Positions 9,101 to 17,889 of a stretch of DNA of 64,000 nucleotides are shown one piece after another. Origin of the DNA: Spirochaetia bacterium (GTDB lineage Bacteria > Spirochaetota > Spirochaetia > Treponematales > Breznakiellaceae); assembly GCA_025997595.1 (NCBI GenBank), contig BNUU01000004.1, positions 20,583-84,582 on the forward strand, read 5' to 3'. Position 1 is the stretch's first letter; each line of letters starts with the position of its first letter. The position numbers were made by a program, and so were the translations under genes. The notes under the pieces are model-generated. The model was given only the letters and a program-made list of their open reading frames with translations, ran no database searches and was not told the origin of the DNA.

Positions 9101-10219
9101 TTACAGCCCCGCCAGTTCCTCCCGGAAAGCGGTGTCCGCATCCGCAGCGTCAATGGTCCGTATCACCTTTCCATGCCGAAAGATGAGCACCTTATCCCCC
9201 GCGCCGGTGATCCCTAAATCCGCATGCCGGGCCTCCCCGGGACCATTCACCGCACAGCCCATGACCGCCACGGTGATATTTTTGTCCATGGCATATAGAA
9301 CGGGCTGCCATTTTTCGGTAAACCCGTGGGTGTCGAAGCCGTTCCTGCCGCACCGTGGACAGGAAACGATCTTCACCCCCGGCCCCTGTGTTCCGGCGCG
9401 CTTCGCCGCTGCCCCCCCTGAATCGATGGCGCAGCCCAATATCTCCCGGCCGGCGATCACCTCCCGTTCCATGGTGTCCGAAAGGGATACCCGGATGGTG
9501 TCGCCGATACCCTCGGAGAGAAGGACCATGAGGGCGGCGGTATTCCGCACCACACCGGCGATCAGGGGCCCCGCCTCGGTAACCCCGATATGGAGGGGCA
9601 CATCGGTCCTTTCCGAGAGGAGCCGGTTCGCCCTTATAGTATCGGCAACTGAGGAGGCTTTCATGGAGATCAAACAGGAGGAAAAATCAAATTCCCGGAA
9701 AATTGCCAGCTCCCGTTCCGCCGCCTCCACCAGGGCTTCCGCCTGGCTCAAGACGCCTGAATCTACTTTGTCACGGAGGTCCGGGGGGAGGCTCCCGGCG
9801 TTCACCCCGATACGGATGGGCCGGTCCTTCGCGGCGGCCCTGGACAGCACCGCCTCCACCCGCTCACGGCTGCCGATGTTGCCGGGGTTGATACGTATCT
9901 TGGCAATGGGAAAATCAAGGCAGCGGAGGGCGATTTTGTAATCAAAGTGGATGTCCGCCACCAGGGGCATGGAAACCATACGGGCAAGGTTCCCCAAAAC
10001 CTCGGCGGCCTCAAGGTCCGGAACGGCGAAACGGAGCAGGCTGCAGCCCATGCGTTTCAGGGCCGCAATCCGCGCAACCACGGCCTCCCCGGCCTTGCCT
10101 TCCAGGTCGGAAAAACCCAGAGGGTCCTTCCACATGGTCTGAATAAGGATCGGGGAATTGCCGCCTATGCTCAGGGCATCCACATGATCAAAACCGCCAA
10201 GGGCAAGGACCCGGGACAT
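9101..10219 (-). CDS. ispG: 4-hydroxy-3-methylbut-2-en-1-yl diphosphate synthase (IspG/GcpE)
   Basis: 372-residue [4Fe-4S] enzyme of the non-mevalonate isoprenoid pathway, converting MEcPP to HMBPP. The TIM-barrel half has SIGGNSPILIQTMWKDPL and VADIHFDYKIALRCLD. The C-terminal Fe-S half has the cluster ligands IVSCPRCGR and MGCAVNGPGEARHADLGI. The length is that of the short bacterial type, without the plant insertion. It begins only 12 nt after the V-ATPase K gene, so it is probably co-transcribed with the ATPase, an uncommon partnership. Confidence 0.95.
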   Translation of the reverse strand: MSRVLALGGFDHVDALSIGGNSPILIQTMWKDPLGFSDLEGKAGEAVVARIAALKRMGCSLLRFAVPDLEAAEVLGNLARMVSMPLVADIHFDYKIALRCLDFPIAKIRINPGNIGSRERVEAVLSRAAAKDRPIRIGVNAGSLPPDLRDKVDSGVLSQAEALVEAAERELAIFREFDFSSCLISMKASSVADTIRANRLLSERTDVPLHIGVTEAGPLIAGVVRNTAALMVLLSEGIGDTIRVSLSDTMEREVIAGREILGCAIDSGGAAAKRAGTQGPGVKIVSCPRCGRNGFDTHGFTEKWQPVLYAMDKNITVAVMGCAVNGPGEARHADLGITGAGDKVLIFRHGKVIRTIDAADADTAFREELAGL

Positions 10220-10231
10220 CCTGAGTAAATT

Positions 10232-10669
10232 CTACAGGCTGATCATCGAAAGGACCATCGCGAAAATGGCGACGGTTTCGCAGATACCGACGATCATCAT
10301 GTAGTTGACAAAGCCCTTGCCGGTCTCCCCGGTGGCGTCCGCGCCGGCGGCGCCCGCCTTACCCTGGGCAATGGCGGAGAAGGCAATGGCAAGCCCGGAG
10401 GCGAGGCCGATACCCAGGTACAGGGGACCGTTTTCGGGATTCGCAAGGGCCGCAGGCTTCATAAAGAGAAAGCCCAGAATATAGCCGTAGAAAGTCTGGG
10501 TTAAGGGCGCGCCGCCAAAGGCCAGCAGGGTCATGGGCGCCGCCTTGTTCCCCAGGTAACACTTCTTCCATGCCCCGATAACCGCCTGGCCGGCAATCCC
10601 GATACCAAACGCCGAACCCAATGCGGAAATACCCATCACAATACCTGCGCCGATTAAACCTAAATTCAT
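10232..10669 (-). CDS. atpK: V-type ATPase subunit K (membrane rotor proteolipid)
   Basis: 145-residue two-hairpin proteolipid with four transmembrane helices. The ion-binding glutamate is in helix 4 (VGICETVAIFAMV). The first hairpin has PLTQTFYGY in place of a second carboxylate. T and Q here match two of the Na+ ligands (T64, Q65) known in Enterococcus hirae NtpK, and a Gln is also present in the helix-3 end (AIAQGKAG). This suggests, but does not prove, Na+ coupling. The gene is preceded by a duplicated Shine-Dalgarno region carrying a paired-hairpin element (10673-10743). Confidence 0.93.
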   Translation of the reverse strand: MNLGLIGAGIVMGISALGSAFGIGIAGQAVIGAWKKCYLGNKAAPMTLLAFGGAPLTQTFYGYILGFLFMKPAALANPENGPLYLGIGLASGLAIAFSAIAQGKAGAAGADATGETGKGFVNYMMIVGICETVAIFAMVLSMISL

Positions 10670-10672
10670 TTC

Positions 10673-10743
10673 TTTCTCCTATATTAGCGCGGCGACTGCC
10701 GCGCAGTTATATCGAAGCGCAACTTGTTGCGCATTTCTCCTAT
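10673..10743 (-). repeat. Paired-hairpin element between 10-bp direct repeats that contain the Shine-Dalgarno
   Basis: Exact direct repeats TTTCTCCTAT at 10673-10682 and 10734-10743 read ATAGGAGAAA in gene direction, so each contains the SD of atpK. The 51-bp body between them has two hairpins. In gene direction these are GCGCAAC/GTTGCGC with a 2-nt loop, then a 12-nt linker starting TTCGATA, then GCGCGGC/GCCGCGC with a 4-nt loop, then TA. The same architecture with compensatory stem changes occurs at 38526-38598. It is either a tiny inserted element with target-site duplication or a duplicated structured leader. A short ORF (ATG near 10735, 16 codons ending in TAA) can be read through it. 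Confidence 0.75.
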
Positions 10744-10745
10744 TG

Positions 10746-12668
10746 TTAAGTTATTTCGTTTTTGATCCGTTTCGCAAACGGTTTATATGCAAAGCCCGAC
10801 CAGGCGAGTCCCACATGGCCGGAGAATTCCAGTGTGTTAAGGCGGACCCCGTGAACGAGGACCGACAGCACATTGAGGACCAGGTTAAGCCCATGGCCGA
10901 AGACCACCAGCAGGATCCCAAAGATGAAGAACAGGAGGTGCCCCAGCATGGGACCGGCCATGGCGTTCACCGTAGCGGCAATGGCCCCACCGGCAAGTCC
11001 CACCGCCCAAAGTCTGATATAGGACATGATGTCGGAAAATACGTTGGCGATACCGAGTATCACTGAAATGATGTTCTTGCAGCTTTCCAGCACCGACTTG
11101 CCGAAGCTGCCGTCATAGTTGGCGAACATGAAATTCAGTACAAAGCCTGCCCCAAAGAGATACACCATGGGCATAACCATGGGAATCTGCCTGAACTCGT
11201 TACTGGCTATAAGGGAAAGTATGATAAAGTACATCCCCACCAGCATGGCCACAGAACCCACATCCCCCAGGAGCTTGAGGGTCCGGCTCCTGATAATGAC
11301 CAGGATGTGCCCGATGGAAAGGTGCAGCAGCGCCAGGGAGAAACAGAAGATCATCAGGTTCTGCTGGACGATGCCCGCGTCATGGTCGGATTTGGCGGAA
11401 GTAACGTTTGAGATAAGGGGCAGGGATATGTCTTGTAAAAACTGCGGGAGCCTGGCTACGTCAATGGCGAACCAGGTACAGGTCAGCACCCCCCAGACAA
11501 AATTCGAAAGTCCCAAAAGAAAGAACAGCTTGAAGGCGGCGGGAACGCCCTTTTTCGCCGTTTTGATAATACAGCAAACAGCGGCACATAAAAGTATGGC
11601 GCCGTAGCCCGCATCCCCGAAGATCATACCGAAGAATACACAGAAGAAAAACAGGAAAAAGCCGGAAATATCCACTTCGTTGTAGCCGGGCACCACTTCC
11701 AAGAAATCCGTCAGGGGGTAGATGAGGCTCGCGAGCTTGTTGTTTTTCAGCTTGGTGGGGACCTCGTCTTCCGGGCCAGGATCTTCGGCAAGGAGGGCCC
11801 AGCCGTTTTCCGCGGCGGCCCGCTTGAGCACTCCAAGGTCCTCCTGGGGGACAAACCCGGTGAGCCAGGAAACGGCGTAGTCAGCCGGGACATCCTCAAG
11901 GACATCCATCCCCGCCCGGGCCCGCTCAAATTCGATAAGCTCATCAAGGGATTTTTTTTCCGTATCAAGCCGGGATTTGCGGAAGGCTAAAGTCCCCAAC
12001 TGCTTTTCTATATCCGCCAAATGGTCCCGGATATCGGCCATATTGAAGTCAATTTCCGAAAGGGACTGTTCAGGCAGCACAAAGGAACTTTCCCCTTCCA
12101 ACTCCTTGTCCAGGACCAGGACAAAAACTGAAGTCTTGCTGCTGCCAAGGACAATACGGCGGACATCATCGGGAAGGGATTCATAATCCTTGAGGGGAAG
12201 CTCGTAGAGAAAAAGGGCGAACCCATCGGCCGCCAAATCCCTGATATCCCGGGGATTAAAGTTGCCCCATTTTTCGATACGGCTCCGTTCACGGGCCTGG
12301 GAGGCCAGCTGTTCCTGGAGGGTTTTGCGTTCTTCACCCAAACTCAGCACCTGGGTCTGAAAATCCGGCGCCGATTCCGCATCAAGGCCTTCGGCGGAAT
12401 AGGGCTCCGGCGCTATGCGGTCGGTGGCCCGGCGGTGGGGTTTTTCCGCCGGAGCCGGGGCGGCGGCTTTTTTATCAACCTGATAGGGCATCAGTATGCC
12501 CTGGGCGTTTTCAAGCCTGGTCTTTTTTTCCAGAAGTTTGCCCAGAGAATCCGAGACGGCGCTCTTTTTTTCCAGATGCACCACACCCAGTTCCCGAAGC
12601 TTTTTAAGTGAAGCCTCCCGGTCCTTATCCAGAACAACCAGGGACACCTTTTTCATAGGTACAATCAC
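10746..12668 (-). CDS. atpI: V-type ATPase subunit I (a-subunit stator)
   Basis: 640-residue stator subunit. The cytoplasmic N-terminal part (1-320) begins VPMKKVSLVVLDKDREASLKKL, the classical subunit I opening, followed by coiled-coil arms. About seven transmembrane helices lie between residues 330 and 640 and carry the channel arginine region (MSYIRLWAVGLAGGAIA). The start is GTG 12668, because GAGGAGG lies 8 nt upstream. The in-frame ATG 12656 has no SD of its own. Between the D and I genes there is a small CGGACT/AGTCCG hairpin at 12687-12700. Confidence 0.93.
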   Translation of the reverse strand: MIVPMKKVSLVVLDKDREASLKKLRELGVVHLEKKSAVSDSLGKLLEKKTRLENAQGILMPYQVDKKAAAPAPAEKPHRRATDRIAPEPYSAEGLDAESAPDFQTQVLSLGEERKTLQEQLASQARERSRIEKWGNFNPRDIRDLAADGFALFLYELPLKDYESLPDDVRRIVLGSSKTSVFVLVLDKELEGESSFVLPEQSLSEIDFNMADIRDHLADIEKQLGTLAFRKSRLDTEKKSLDELIEFERARAGMDVLEDVPADYAVSWLTGFVPQEDLGVLKRAAAENGWALLAEDPGPEDEVPTKLKNNKLASLIYPLTDFLEVVPGYNEVDISGFFLFFFCVFFGMIFGDAGYGAILLCAAVCCIIKTAKKGVPAAFKLFFLLGLSNFVWGVLTCTWFAIDVARLPQFLQDISLPLISNVTSAKSDHDAGIVQQNLMIFCFSLALLHLSIGHILVIIRSRTLKLLGDVGSVAMLVGMYFIILSLIASNEFRQIPMVMPMVYLFGAGFVLNFMFANYDGSFGKSVLESCKNIISVILGIANVFSDIMSYIRLWAVGLAGGAIAATVNAMAGPMLGHLLFFIFGILLVVFGHGLNLVLNVLSVLVHGVRLNTLEFSGHVGLAWSGFAYKPFAKRIKNEIT

Positions 12669-12717
12669 GAGGGGAACCTCCTCATGCGGACTTTAGTCCG
12701 ATTCGTCGGGTGAATGT

Positions 12718-13353
12718 TCATGAGGCGCCCCCTTGAGCGACGGCCTGACCTGCCTGCGCAGCCCTGGCCAGACCCCGTTTTGCGATTTTGCCCCGGACTA
12801 CCGCAGCGGTCTGCTGGTCCCCCAGGTAGACCCCGATCTTTTTGATGTTTACCTTGGTCTCGGGGATTTTGATCTTTTCAAAGAGGTTCACCCGCTGGGT
12901 GGTTACCCGCAATTCCTGGGCCAGGCGGCGGCGCTGTTCCTCAACAATTTGAGCTTCCAAATCCAGGAGCAGCACCTGCTGCATCCGTTCCACCGCAGTG
13001 TCAAGCCAGAGGGGTGTTTTCAGGAGATCATAGGGTTCCACTTCAAACTCGGCGCCCTGAAACAGGGGGATGCTCACACCGGCGATGTTTCCCACGGCGG
13101 TTTTCAGGCTGCTGATACGCACCAGATGGGGGGTAAAGATCCCGGTTTCGCCGTATACGGCAATCCAGGCCTTGAAGGATTCGTCGATCCGGTCCTTTTC
13201 TTCCATTAGTTCCCTGATACGGATTTCGGTGGTGCGGATTTCCGCCTGGAGCTGCTGCTTTTTGAGCATCAGGGTAGGAAGATAGCGCTGATACATCTTG
13301 AGGGAATCTTTTTGTTTTTTTAGCTCATTTTTGGTGAGCTTTATCTTTGCCAT
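12718..13353 (-). CDS. atpD: V-type ATPase subunit D (central rotor shaft)
   Basis: 211-residue coiled-coil subunit that forms the rotor axle inside the A3B3 ring. It opens with KIKLTKNELKKQKDSLKMYQRYLPTL, the usual subunit D N-terminal helix, and the C-terminal half (LAQELRVTTQRVNLFEKIKIPE) is equally typical. The tail is Ala/Gly-rich. It is separated from subunit B by a 133-bp gap holding an inverted repeat (13380-13468), which is the only long gap inside the operon. Confidence 0.92.
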   Translation of the reverse strand: MAKIKLTKNELKKQKDSLKMYQRYLPTLMLKKQQLQAEIRTTEIRIRELMEEKDRIDESFKAWIAVYGETGIFTPHLVRISSLKTAVGNIAGVSIPLFQGAEFEVEPYDLLKTPLWLDTAVERMQQVLLLDLEAQIVEEQRRRLAQELRVTTQRVNLFEKIKIPETKVNIKKIGVYLGDQQTAAVVRGKIAKRGLARAAQAGQAVAQGGAS

Positions 13354-13379
13354 GCTTTACTCCCCATCCCAGGAAGAGA

Positions 13380-13468
13380 AACCGCAAAGGACGCAAAGGG
13401 AAGAACGCAAAGGAACAAAAAAGAATTTAACTTTGCGTGCTTTGCGAAAACTTTGCGTGCTTTGCGGT
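13380..13468. repeat. Degenerate palindromic repeat between V-ATPase B and D genes
   Basis: The left arm ACCGCAAAGGACGCAAAG (13381-13398) matches the reverse complement of the right arm at 13451-13468 with one mismatch in 18. A further partial copy CTTTGCGTGCTTTGCG lies at 13431-13446 and ACGCAAAGG at 13405-13413. All copies are built from a GCAAAGNACGCAAAG-like unit. Short repeats of this kind are found scattered in many bacterial genomes. Here it sits inside an operon and would form a long imperfect stem in the mRNA. Confidence 0.7.
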
Positions 13469-13486
13469 AAATTCTTATTCACGTTA

Positions 13487-14785
13487 TCAGTCCTTTTTTG
13501 GCCAGAATTTTGTGATTAGCTCGGTCCGGAGGCCCGTTTCTTCGGGGCTGAAACAGTCGGACAGGATTTCCCAGCCAAGGTCCAGGGCCCCTTCCAGGGG
13601 AATATTGACCGAAAGGTCCATCATCTTCTTTTCAAACTGATCCCCGTATTTGAGGAGCTTATCGTCCCAGGCGGTCATGATGAAGCCCATGGCCTTCTTT
13701 TCCAGGGTGTCCCGGTAGGCGGAATAGAGTTTAATCATACCGTCCATCAGGGCGCGGTGATCGGGACGGGTCTTGCCATTAACCTGCTGCTTGAGCCGGG
13801 ACAGGGAGCCGAAGGGCTCGATACGGCCGTTTTTCAGGTAGTATTGACCTTCGGTGATGTACCCCGTGTTATCCGGTACGGGGTGGGTCACGTCGTCACC
13901 GGGCATGGTGGTAACCCCCAGGATGGTGATGGAACCGGCGCTTTCAAAGTCAACCGCCTTTTCATAGCGGCTGGCGAGCTGACTGTACAAATCGCCGGGG
14001 TAACCGCGGTTTGAAGGAACCTGTTCCTGGATAATCGAAATTTCCTTCATGGCGTCGGCGAAGTTGGTCATGTCGGTGAGGAGCACCAGTACGTCCTTGC
14101 CGGCAAGGGCGAACTGTTCCGCCACGGCCAGGGACATATCGGGGATCATGAGGCATTCTACGGTGGGGTCCGAAGCGGTATGAACGAACATGACCGTACG
14201 GGAAAGGGCCCCCCCTTCTTCCAGGGTATCTTTGAAGAAGAGGTAATCGTCGTATTTAAGGCCCATGCCCCCCAGGATGATAACATCAACTTCAGCCTGC
14301 ATGGCGATACGGGCCAGGAGGTCGTTATAGGGCTCCCCGGAGACGGAGAAAATCGGCAGCTTCTGGGACACCACCAGGGTGTTGAAGAGGTCAATCATGG
14401 GGATACCGGTACGGATCATCTTACGGGGAATGATACGCTGGGCGGGGTTAACCGAAGGCCCGCCGATGGGGATGAGGTTTTCGGTGAGCGCGGGCCCCTT
14501 GTCACGGGGAGAGCCGGAACCGGTAAAGACCCGGCCCATGAGATTTTCCGAGAAGGACACCTGCATCTGCCGGCCCAGGAAGCGGACCGTGTCACCGGTG
14601 GAAATACCCCGGCCTCCGGCGAATACCTGGAGGGAAACCAGGTCGTTTTCCAGGCGGTTCACTTCAGCAAGGGAAGTACCGAACACGGTATCCACCTCGG
14701 CAAGGTCACCATAGCGGACACCCTCAGCCTTGACCGTGATCACGCTTCCGGTGATGGATTCAATTTTGCTATATACCTTATTCAT
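13487..14785 (-). CDS. atpB: V-type ATPase subunit B (non-catalytic)
   Basis: 432-residue regulatory subunit of the A3B3 hexamer. It has the P-loop-like region degenerated as expected for B ([15 protein letters not shown] instead of GxxxxGKT), the typical [23 protein letters not shown]-terminal barrel, and the conserved [18 protein letters not shown] segment. ATG 14785 follows the A gene by 14 nt. Confidence 0.95.
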   Translation of the reverse strand: MNKVYSKIESITGSVITVKAEGVRYGDLAEVDTVFGTSLAEVNRLENDLVSLQVFAGGRGISTGDTVRFLGRQMQVSFSENLMGRVFTGSGSPRDKGPALTENLIPIGGPSVNPAQRIIPRKMIRTGIPMIDLFNTLVVSQKLPIFSVSGEPYNDLLARIAMQAEVDVIILGGMGLKYDDYLFFKDTLEEGGALSRTVMFVHTASDPTVECLMIPDMSLAVAEQFALAGKDVLVLLTDMTNFADAMKEISIIQEQVPSNRGYPGDLYSQLASRYEKAVDFESAGSITILGVTTMPGDDVTHPVPDNTGYITEGQYYLKNGRIEPFGSLSRLKQQVNGKTRPDHRALMDGMIKLYSAYRDTLEKKAMGFIMTAWDDKLLKYGDQFEKKMMDLSVNIPLEGALDLGWEILSDCFSPEETGLRTELITKFWPKKD

Positions 14786-14799
14786 GATTCCGCCCCTAC

Positions 14800-16560
14800 C
14801 TACGCCAGGATTTTGTCTGCCGTTTTATCCAGCCCCTTGGACTGTTCGGCCACCGTGGATTCAATCTCCTTTTCCAGGGAATTGAACCGCTCACTCTGCC
14901 ATTCCGAACCGTTAAAGTCCAGGAATTTCTGCCTGAGCCGGTTGAACCAGCTGCGGGCTTCGTTTTTATCGGGAAAGGCGAATTTTGACGCCAGGATTCT
15001 GAGGAGGATATTGAAAGTATAGATCTGCCGTTCCGGGCTTACCGACGCATCAACCGCATCGAAGGAGTTCTGCTGGAAGTAAACCGCATCCAGCATGTCC
15101 CCCTTCAGGTAGATAACATAGTCGTCCAGGCTGGTTCCTTCCTCGCCGACGACCTTCATCATCTGTTCGACCTCGCTGCCCCGGGCCATAAAGCCGTGGG
15201 CATATGCAACTTTTTCAGCTTTGATGATCCCCTTGTACTTGGACCAGGAATCCAGGGGATGAATGGCGGGATATTTACGGGCATCGGAGCGCTCGCGGGA
15301 AAGGCCGTGGAAGGCGCCGACCACCTTAAGGGTCGCCTGGGTGACGGGCTCTTCAAAGTTACCCCCCGCAGGGCTGACGGTACCGCCGATGGTTACCGAC
15401 CCAACCGAGCCGTCCCGAAGCCGCACCGTACCGGCCCGTTCGTAGAAGCTGGCAATGGTGGATTCCAGGTAGGCGGGGAAGGCTTCTTCACCGGGGATTT
15501 CTTCCAGGCGGCCTGACATTTCCCGCATAGCCTGGGCCCAGCGGCTGGTGGAGTCCGCCAGGAGGAGGATGTTGAGCCCCATCTGCCGGTAGTATTCGGC
15601 CAGGGTAACTGCGGTATACACCGAAGCTTCCCGGGACGCAACCGGCATGGAGGAGGTATTACAGATGATAATGGTCCGCTCCATCAGGGAGTGGCCGGTT
15701 TTGGGATCCTTTAACTCGGGGAATTCCTTGAGGGTTTCTACAACCTCACCGGCCCGCTCACCGCAGGCGGCCAGAATAACGATATCAACATCGGCATGCT
15801 GGCTGGTGATCTGCTGGAGTACGGTTTTTCCGGCGCCGAAGGGGCCGGGGATACAGTAAGTACCGCCCCGGGCCACAGGAAAGAAGGTATCGATAAGCCG
15901 CACCCGGGTGACCATGGGTTCCGTTGGCTTATACCGCTCTTCAAAACAGTCGATGGGCCGCTTTACCGGCCAGGTAAAGGACATTTTTACCGGCACCGTA
16001 TTGCCCTTTTCATCTTTCAATTCCGCAATGGTTTCCCGAATATTGTAGGAACCGGCGGCCTTTATTGAGGCTACCGTATAGGTTCCAAGCAGGCCGAAGG
16101 GAACCATGATCCGGTGGGTAAAGGCGCCTTCCGGGACGGTGCCCAGGGTATCGGCCCGTTCCACCTTGTCCCCAACCTGAACCTTGGGGGTAAAATCCCA
16201 TTTTACATCCGCCGGAAGGGGGTCCAGGTAGATTCCCCGTTCCAGGAAATTTCCCGCCACCGCGGCCAGTTTGGGAAGGGGGTTCTGGAGACCGTCAAAG
16301 ACCTGGCCTAAAAGGCCGGGCCCCATTTCCACCGCGAGCATATCCCCGGTGTACTCCACCGCATCCCCAACGGTAATCCCCTTGGTGATTTCAAACACCT
16401 GAAGTTGGGAGATATCCCCCCGGATTCGGATGACTTCGCCCTTGAGCTGCTTGTCGGCAACCTGGACAAAACCCACTTCATTCATGGAGACAGGCCCGTC
16501 GAAGCGGACGCTGACCATATTGCCGTTAACGGCTACTACTTTACCCTTAGTTCCGATCAT
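14800..16560 (-). CDS. atpA: V-type ATPase subunit A (catalytic)
   Basis: 586-residue catalytic subunit. The Walker A motif [12 protein letters not shown] and the catalytic-site region [18 protein letters not shown] are present. The non-homologous insert characteristic of V/A-type A subunits is also seen (about residues 110-190, [19 protein letters not shown]). The start overlaps the DUF2764 gene by 4 nt. The protein hydrolyses or makes ATP on the cytoplasmic side. With B, D, E, I and K it makes a V/A-type enzyme rather than an F-ATPase. Confidence 0.96.
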   Translation of the reverse strand: MIGTKGKVVAVNGNMVSVRFDGPVSMNEVGFVQVADKQLKGEVIRIRGDISQLQVFEITKGITVGDAVEYTGDMLAVEMGPGLLGQVFDGLQNPLPKLAAVAGNFLERGIYLDPLPADVKWDFTPKVQVGDKVERADTLGTVPEGAFTHRIMVPFGLLGTYTVASIKAAGSYNIRETIAELKDEKGNTVPVKMSFTWPVKRPIDCFEERYKPTEPMVTRVRLIDTFFPVARGGTYCIPGPFGAGKTVLQQITSQHADVDIVILAACGERAGEVVETLKEFPELKDPKTGHSLMERTIIICNTSSMPVASREASVYTAVTLAEYYRQMGLNILLLADSTSRWAQAMREMSGRLEEIPGEEAFPAYLESTIASFYERAGTVRLRDGSVGSVTIGGTVSPAGGNFEEPVTQATLKVVGAFHGLSRERSDARKYPAIHPLDSWSKYKGIIKAEKVAYAHGFMARGSEVEQMMKVVGEEGTSLDDYVIYLKGDMLDAVYFQQNSFDAVDASVSPERQIYTFNILLRILASKFAFPDKNEARSWFNRLRQKFLDFNGSEWQSERFNSLEKEIESTVAEQSKGLDKTADKILA

Positions 16561-17153
16561 TTCGGTTCTCCCGACAGCGTATTTAATTCATTGGACTGAG
16601 CCGCTTCCATGACGGCAGCATAAAGCCCCTTATATTCAGAAAAGCCCTCATCGGCCCGAAAAGCGGACCGCCGTTCCATAAGGAGCAGTTTGAGGAGATA
16701 GGCATACACGGTGTTGCGATCAAAATAGTCCAGCCCCTGAAAGGCTTCGATGGCCTGCCAGCGGGCCTCATCCAGGAAGATTTCCGCTTCCAGGGGGGAA
16801 TCCATGGCGGCAGCGGCCTTTGCGGCTGCGGCGGCGTCCGCGGGGTAGTCGCTTACATCGGCGGGGGCATCCCGCTTTACCCTGGCCGCCCGATACCGGG
16901 CCAGATTGAGCCGCAGGGTCCGTTCCCAGGCATACCATTTGGCAAAAAATTCCGGGGCCGCCGATTCGGCGCCCGTACCGGCTGCGGCGCCCGGCGCTCC
17001 GGACCAGGGGTCCAGGGTGCAGAAATCCAGCAGGGCGGCGTCTTCGGCGCTGAGGGCGGTTTTACAGAGGTCGATAAATGCCTTTGACCCCATGGGCACA
17101 ACCTGTCCGTAGCTGAGGCTGGGAAGCTGCGCCACCAGGTAGTAATAGGACAC
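16557..17153 (-). CDS. DUF2764 protein of the V-ATPase operon, candidate subunit C equivalent
   Basis: 198 residues beginning MSYYYLVAQLPSLSYGQ, characteristic of the DUF2764 family found at this operon position in spirochaetes, chlamydiae and Bacteroidetes. The sequence is Ala-rich and mostly helical, with an acidic pattern (SDYPADAAAAAKAAAAMD) and a helical end (FRADEGFSEYKGLYAAVMEAA). No recognisable subunit C is encoded in this operon. The position between E and A suggests DUF2764 takes the stalk role of C. That is inference. Confidence 0.85.
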   Translation of the reverse strand: MSYYYLVAQLPSLSYGQVVPMGSKAFIDLCKTALSAEDAALLDFCTLDPWSGAPGAAAGTGAESAAPEFFAKWYAWERTLRLNLARYRAARVKRDAPADVSDYPADAAAAAKAAAAMDSPLEAEIFLDEARWQAIEAFQGLDYFDRNTVYAYLLKLLLMERRSAFRADEGFSEYKGLYAAVMEAAQSNELNTLSGEPK

Positions 17154-17158
17154 TTTGC

Positions 17159-17785
17159 TTAGCCCCTGGCCGCGGTTTTAAGGATCTCCCCAAGCCGGGG
17201 ATTGAGGTAGGCCGCCAAAAGTTCCGCCACCGATTCCGAGGAAAAGTCATAATATGCGGAGCCGTCCTTGTTGGCAATGCGGAAACCGGCGCCCAGGTTG
17301 CGGTCGGCCTTGAGTTCCACCCCTTTTTTGAGTTCCTGGCTAAGCTTATCATTAAAAAAGCCCTGAAGTTTCTTAAGATCACCATCGGAAAGGAGCAGAT
17401 CGAAGGAACCCTGGTTTCCGGAATCACCGCCCCTGGCGGCCCAGGCTTTTACCAATTCCGGGAGAATAACCTTGAGGGTGTCCTCGCTGTAGGAAGAAGC
17501 GGTCTCCTGGGCGACAATTTTGTCCAAAAGGGACTGGATTTCGGTCTTGAAGGCCAGCACCAGGTTCCGGGAGGCCTGTTCCAGGGCGGCGATACCGGCC
17601 TTTTCAAACTTTTCCCCTTCTGTTTTGGCACGGGAAATAATGGCTTCCCCATCCCTGGCGGCGGCATCAACGATCCGTTTTGCCTCCCCTTCGGCCTGGG
17701 CCTTGAGCCGGGAAGCTTCCTCAGAGGCGGATTCAATGCCATCTTTCTTTATTTTATCGATAAGTTCCTGCAGCTGGATATCCAT
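17159..17785 (-). CDS. atpE: V-type ATPase subunit E (peripheral stalk)
   Basis: 208-residue peripheral stalk subunit. The N-terminal half is a long charged Ala-rich helix (SEEASRLKAQAEGEAKRIVDAA...), and the C-terminal half is a compact alpha/beta head (LGAGFRIANKDGSAYYDFSSESVAELL). It is the first gene of the operon, with AGAGGAAC before ATG 17785. Upstream lie a CTTACC/GGTAAG hairpin (17803-17819) in the leader and a candidate promoter at 17830-17857. Confidence 0.9.
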   Translation of the reverse strand: MDIQLQELIDKIKKDGIESASEEASRLKAQAEGEAKRIVDAAARDGEAIISRAKTEGEKFEKAGIAALEQASRNLVLAFKTEIQSLLDKIVAQETASSYSEDTLKVILPELVKAWAARGGDSGNQGSFDLLLSDGDLKKLQGFFNDKLSQELKKGVELKADRNLGAGFRIANKDGSAYYDFSSESVAELLAAYLNPRLGEILKTAARG

Positions 17786-17829
17786 ATGTTCCTCTTCTTA
17801 CGCTTACCCCTTAGGTAAGGTTGATTTAT

Positions 17830-17857
17830 TTTGTACAAATATTTCTGAAATTTTCAA
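17830..17857 (-). promoter_or_regulatory. Candidate promoter of the V-ATPase operon
   Basis: On the minus strand, a -35-like TTGAAA (17852-17857), a 16-nt spacer and a -10-like TACAAA (17830-17835) precede a ~45-nt leader with a six-bp hairpin (17803-17819). It is the best match in the gap between galM and subunit E. Confidence 0.45.
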
Positions 17858-17889
17858 AGACAAATATACATCCTTTGTTTGAAACATGT

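Noticed and set aside
10681..10745. Leader peptide/attenuator as the main explanation of the atpK leader hairpins
   Set aside because: The 16-codon frame has too short an SD spacing (2 nt), and the second copy of the element at 38526 reads only an 8-codon TTG frame, so a peptide is not conserved.
13298..13519. Short plus-strand open frame over the palindromic repeat
   Set aside because: It overlaps atpD and atpB antisense and is made mostly of the repeat sequence.
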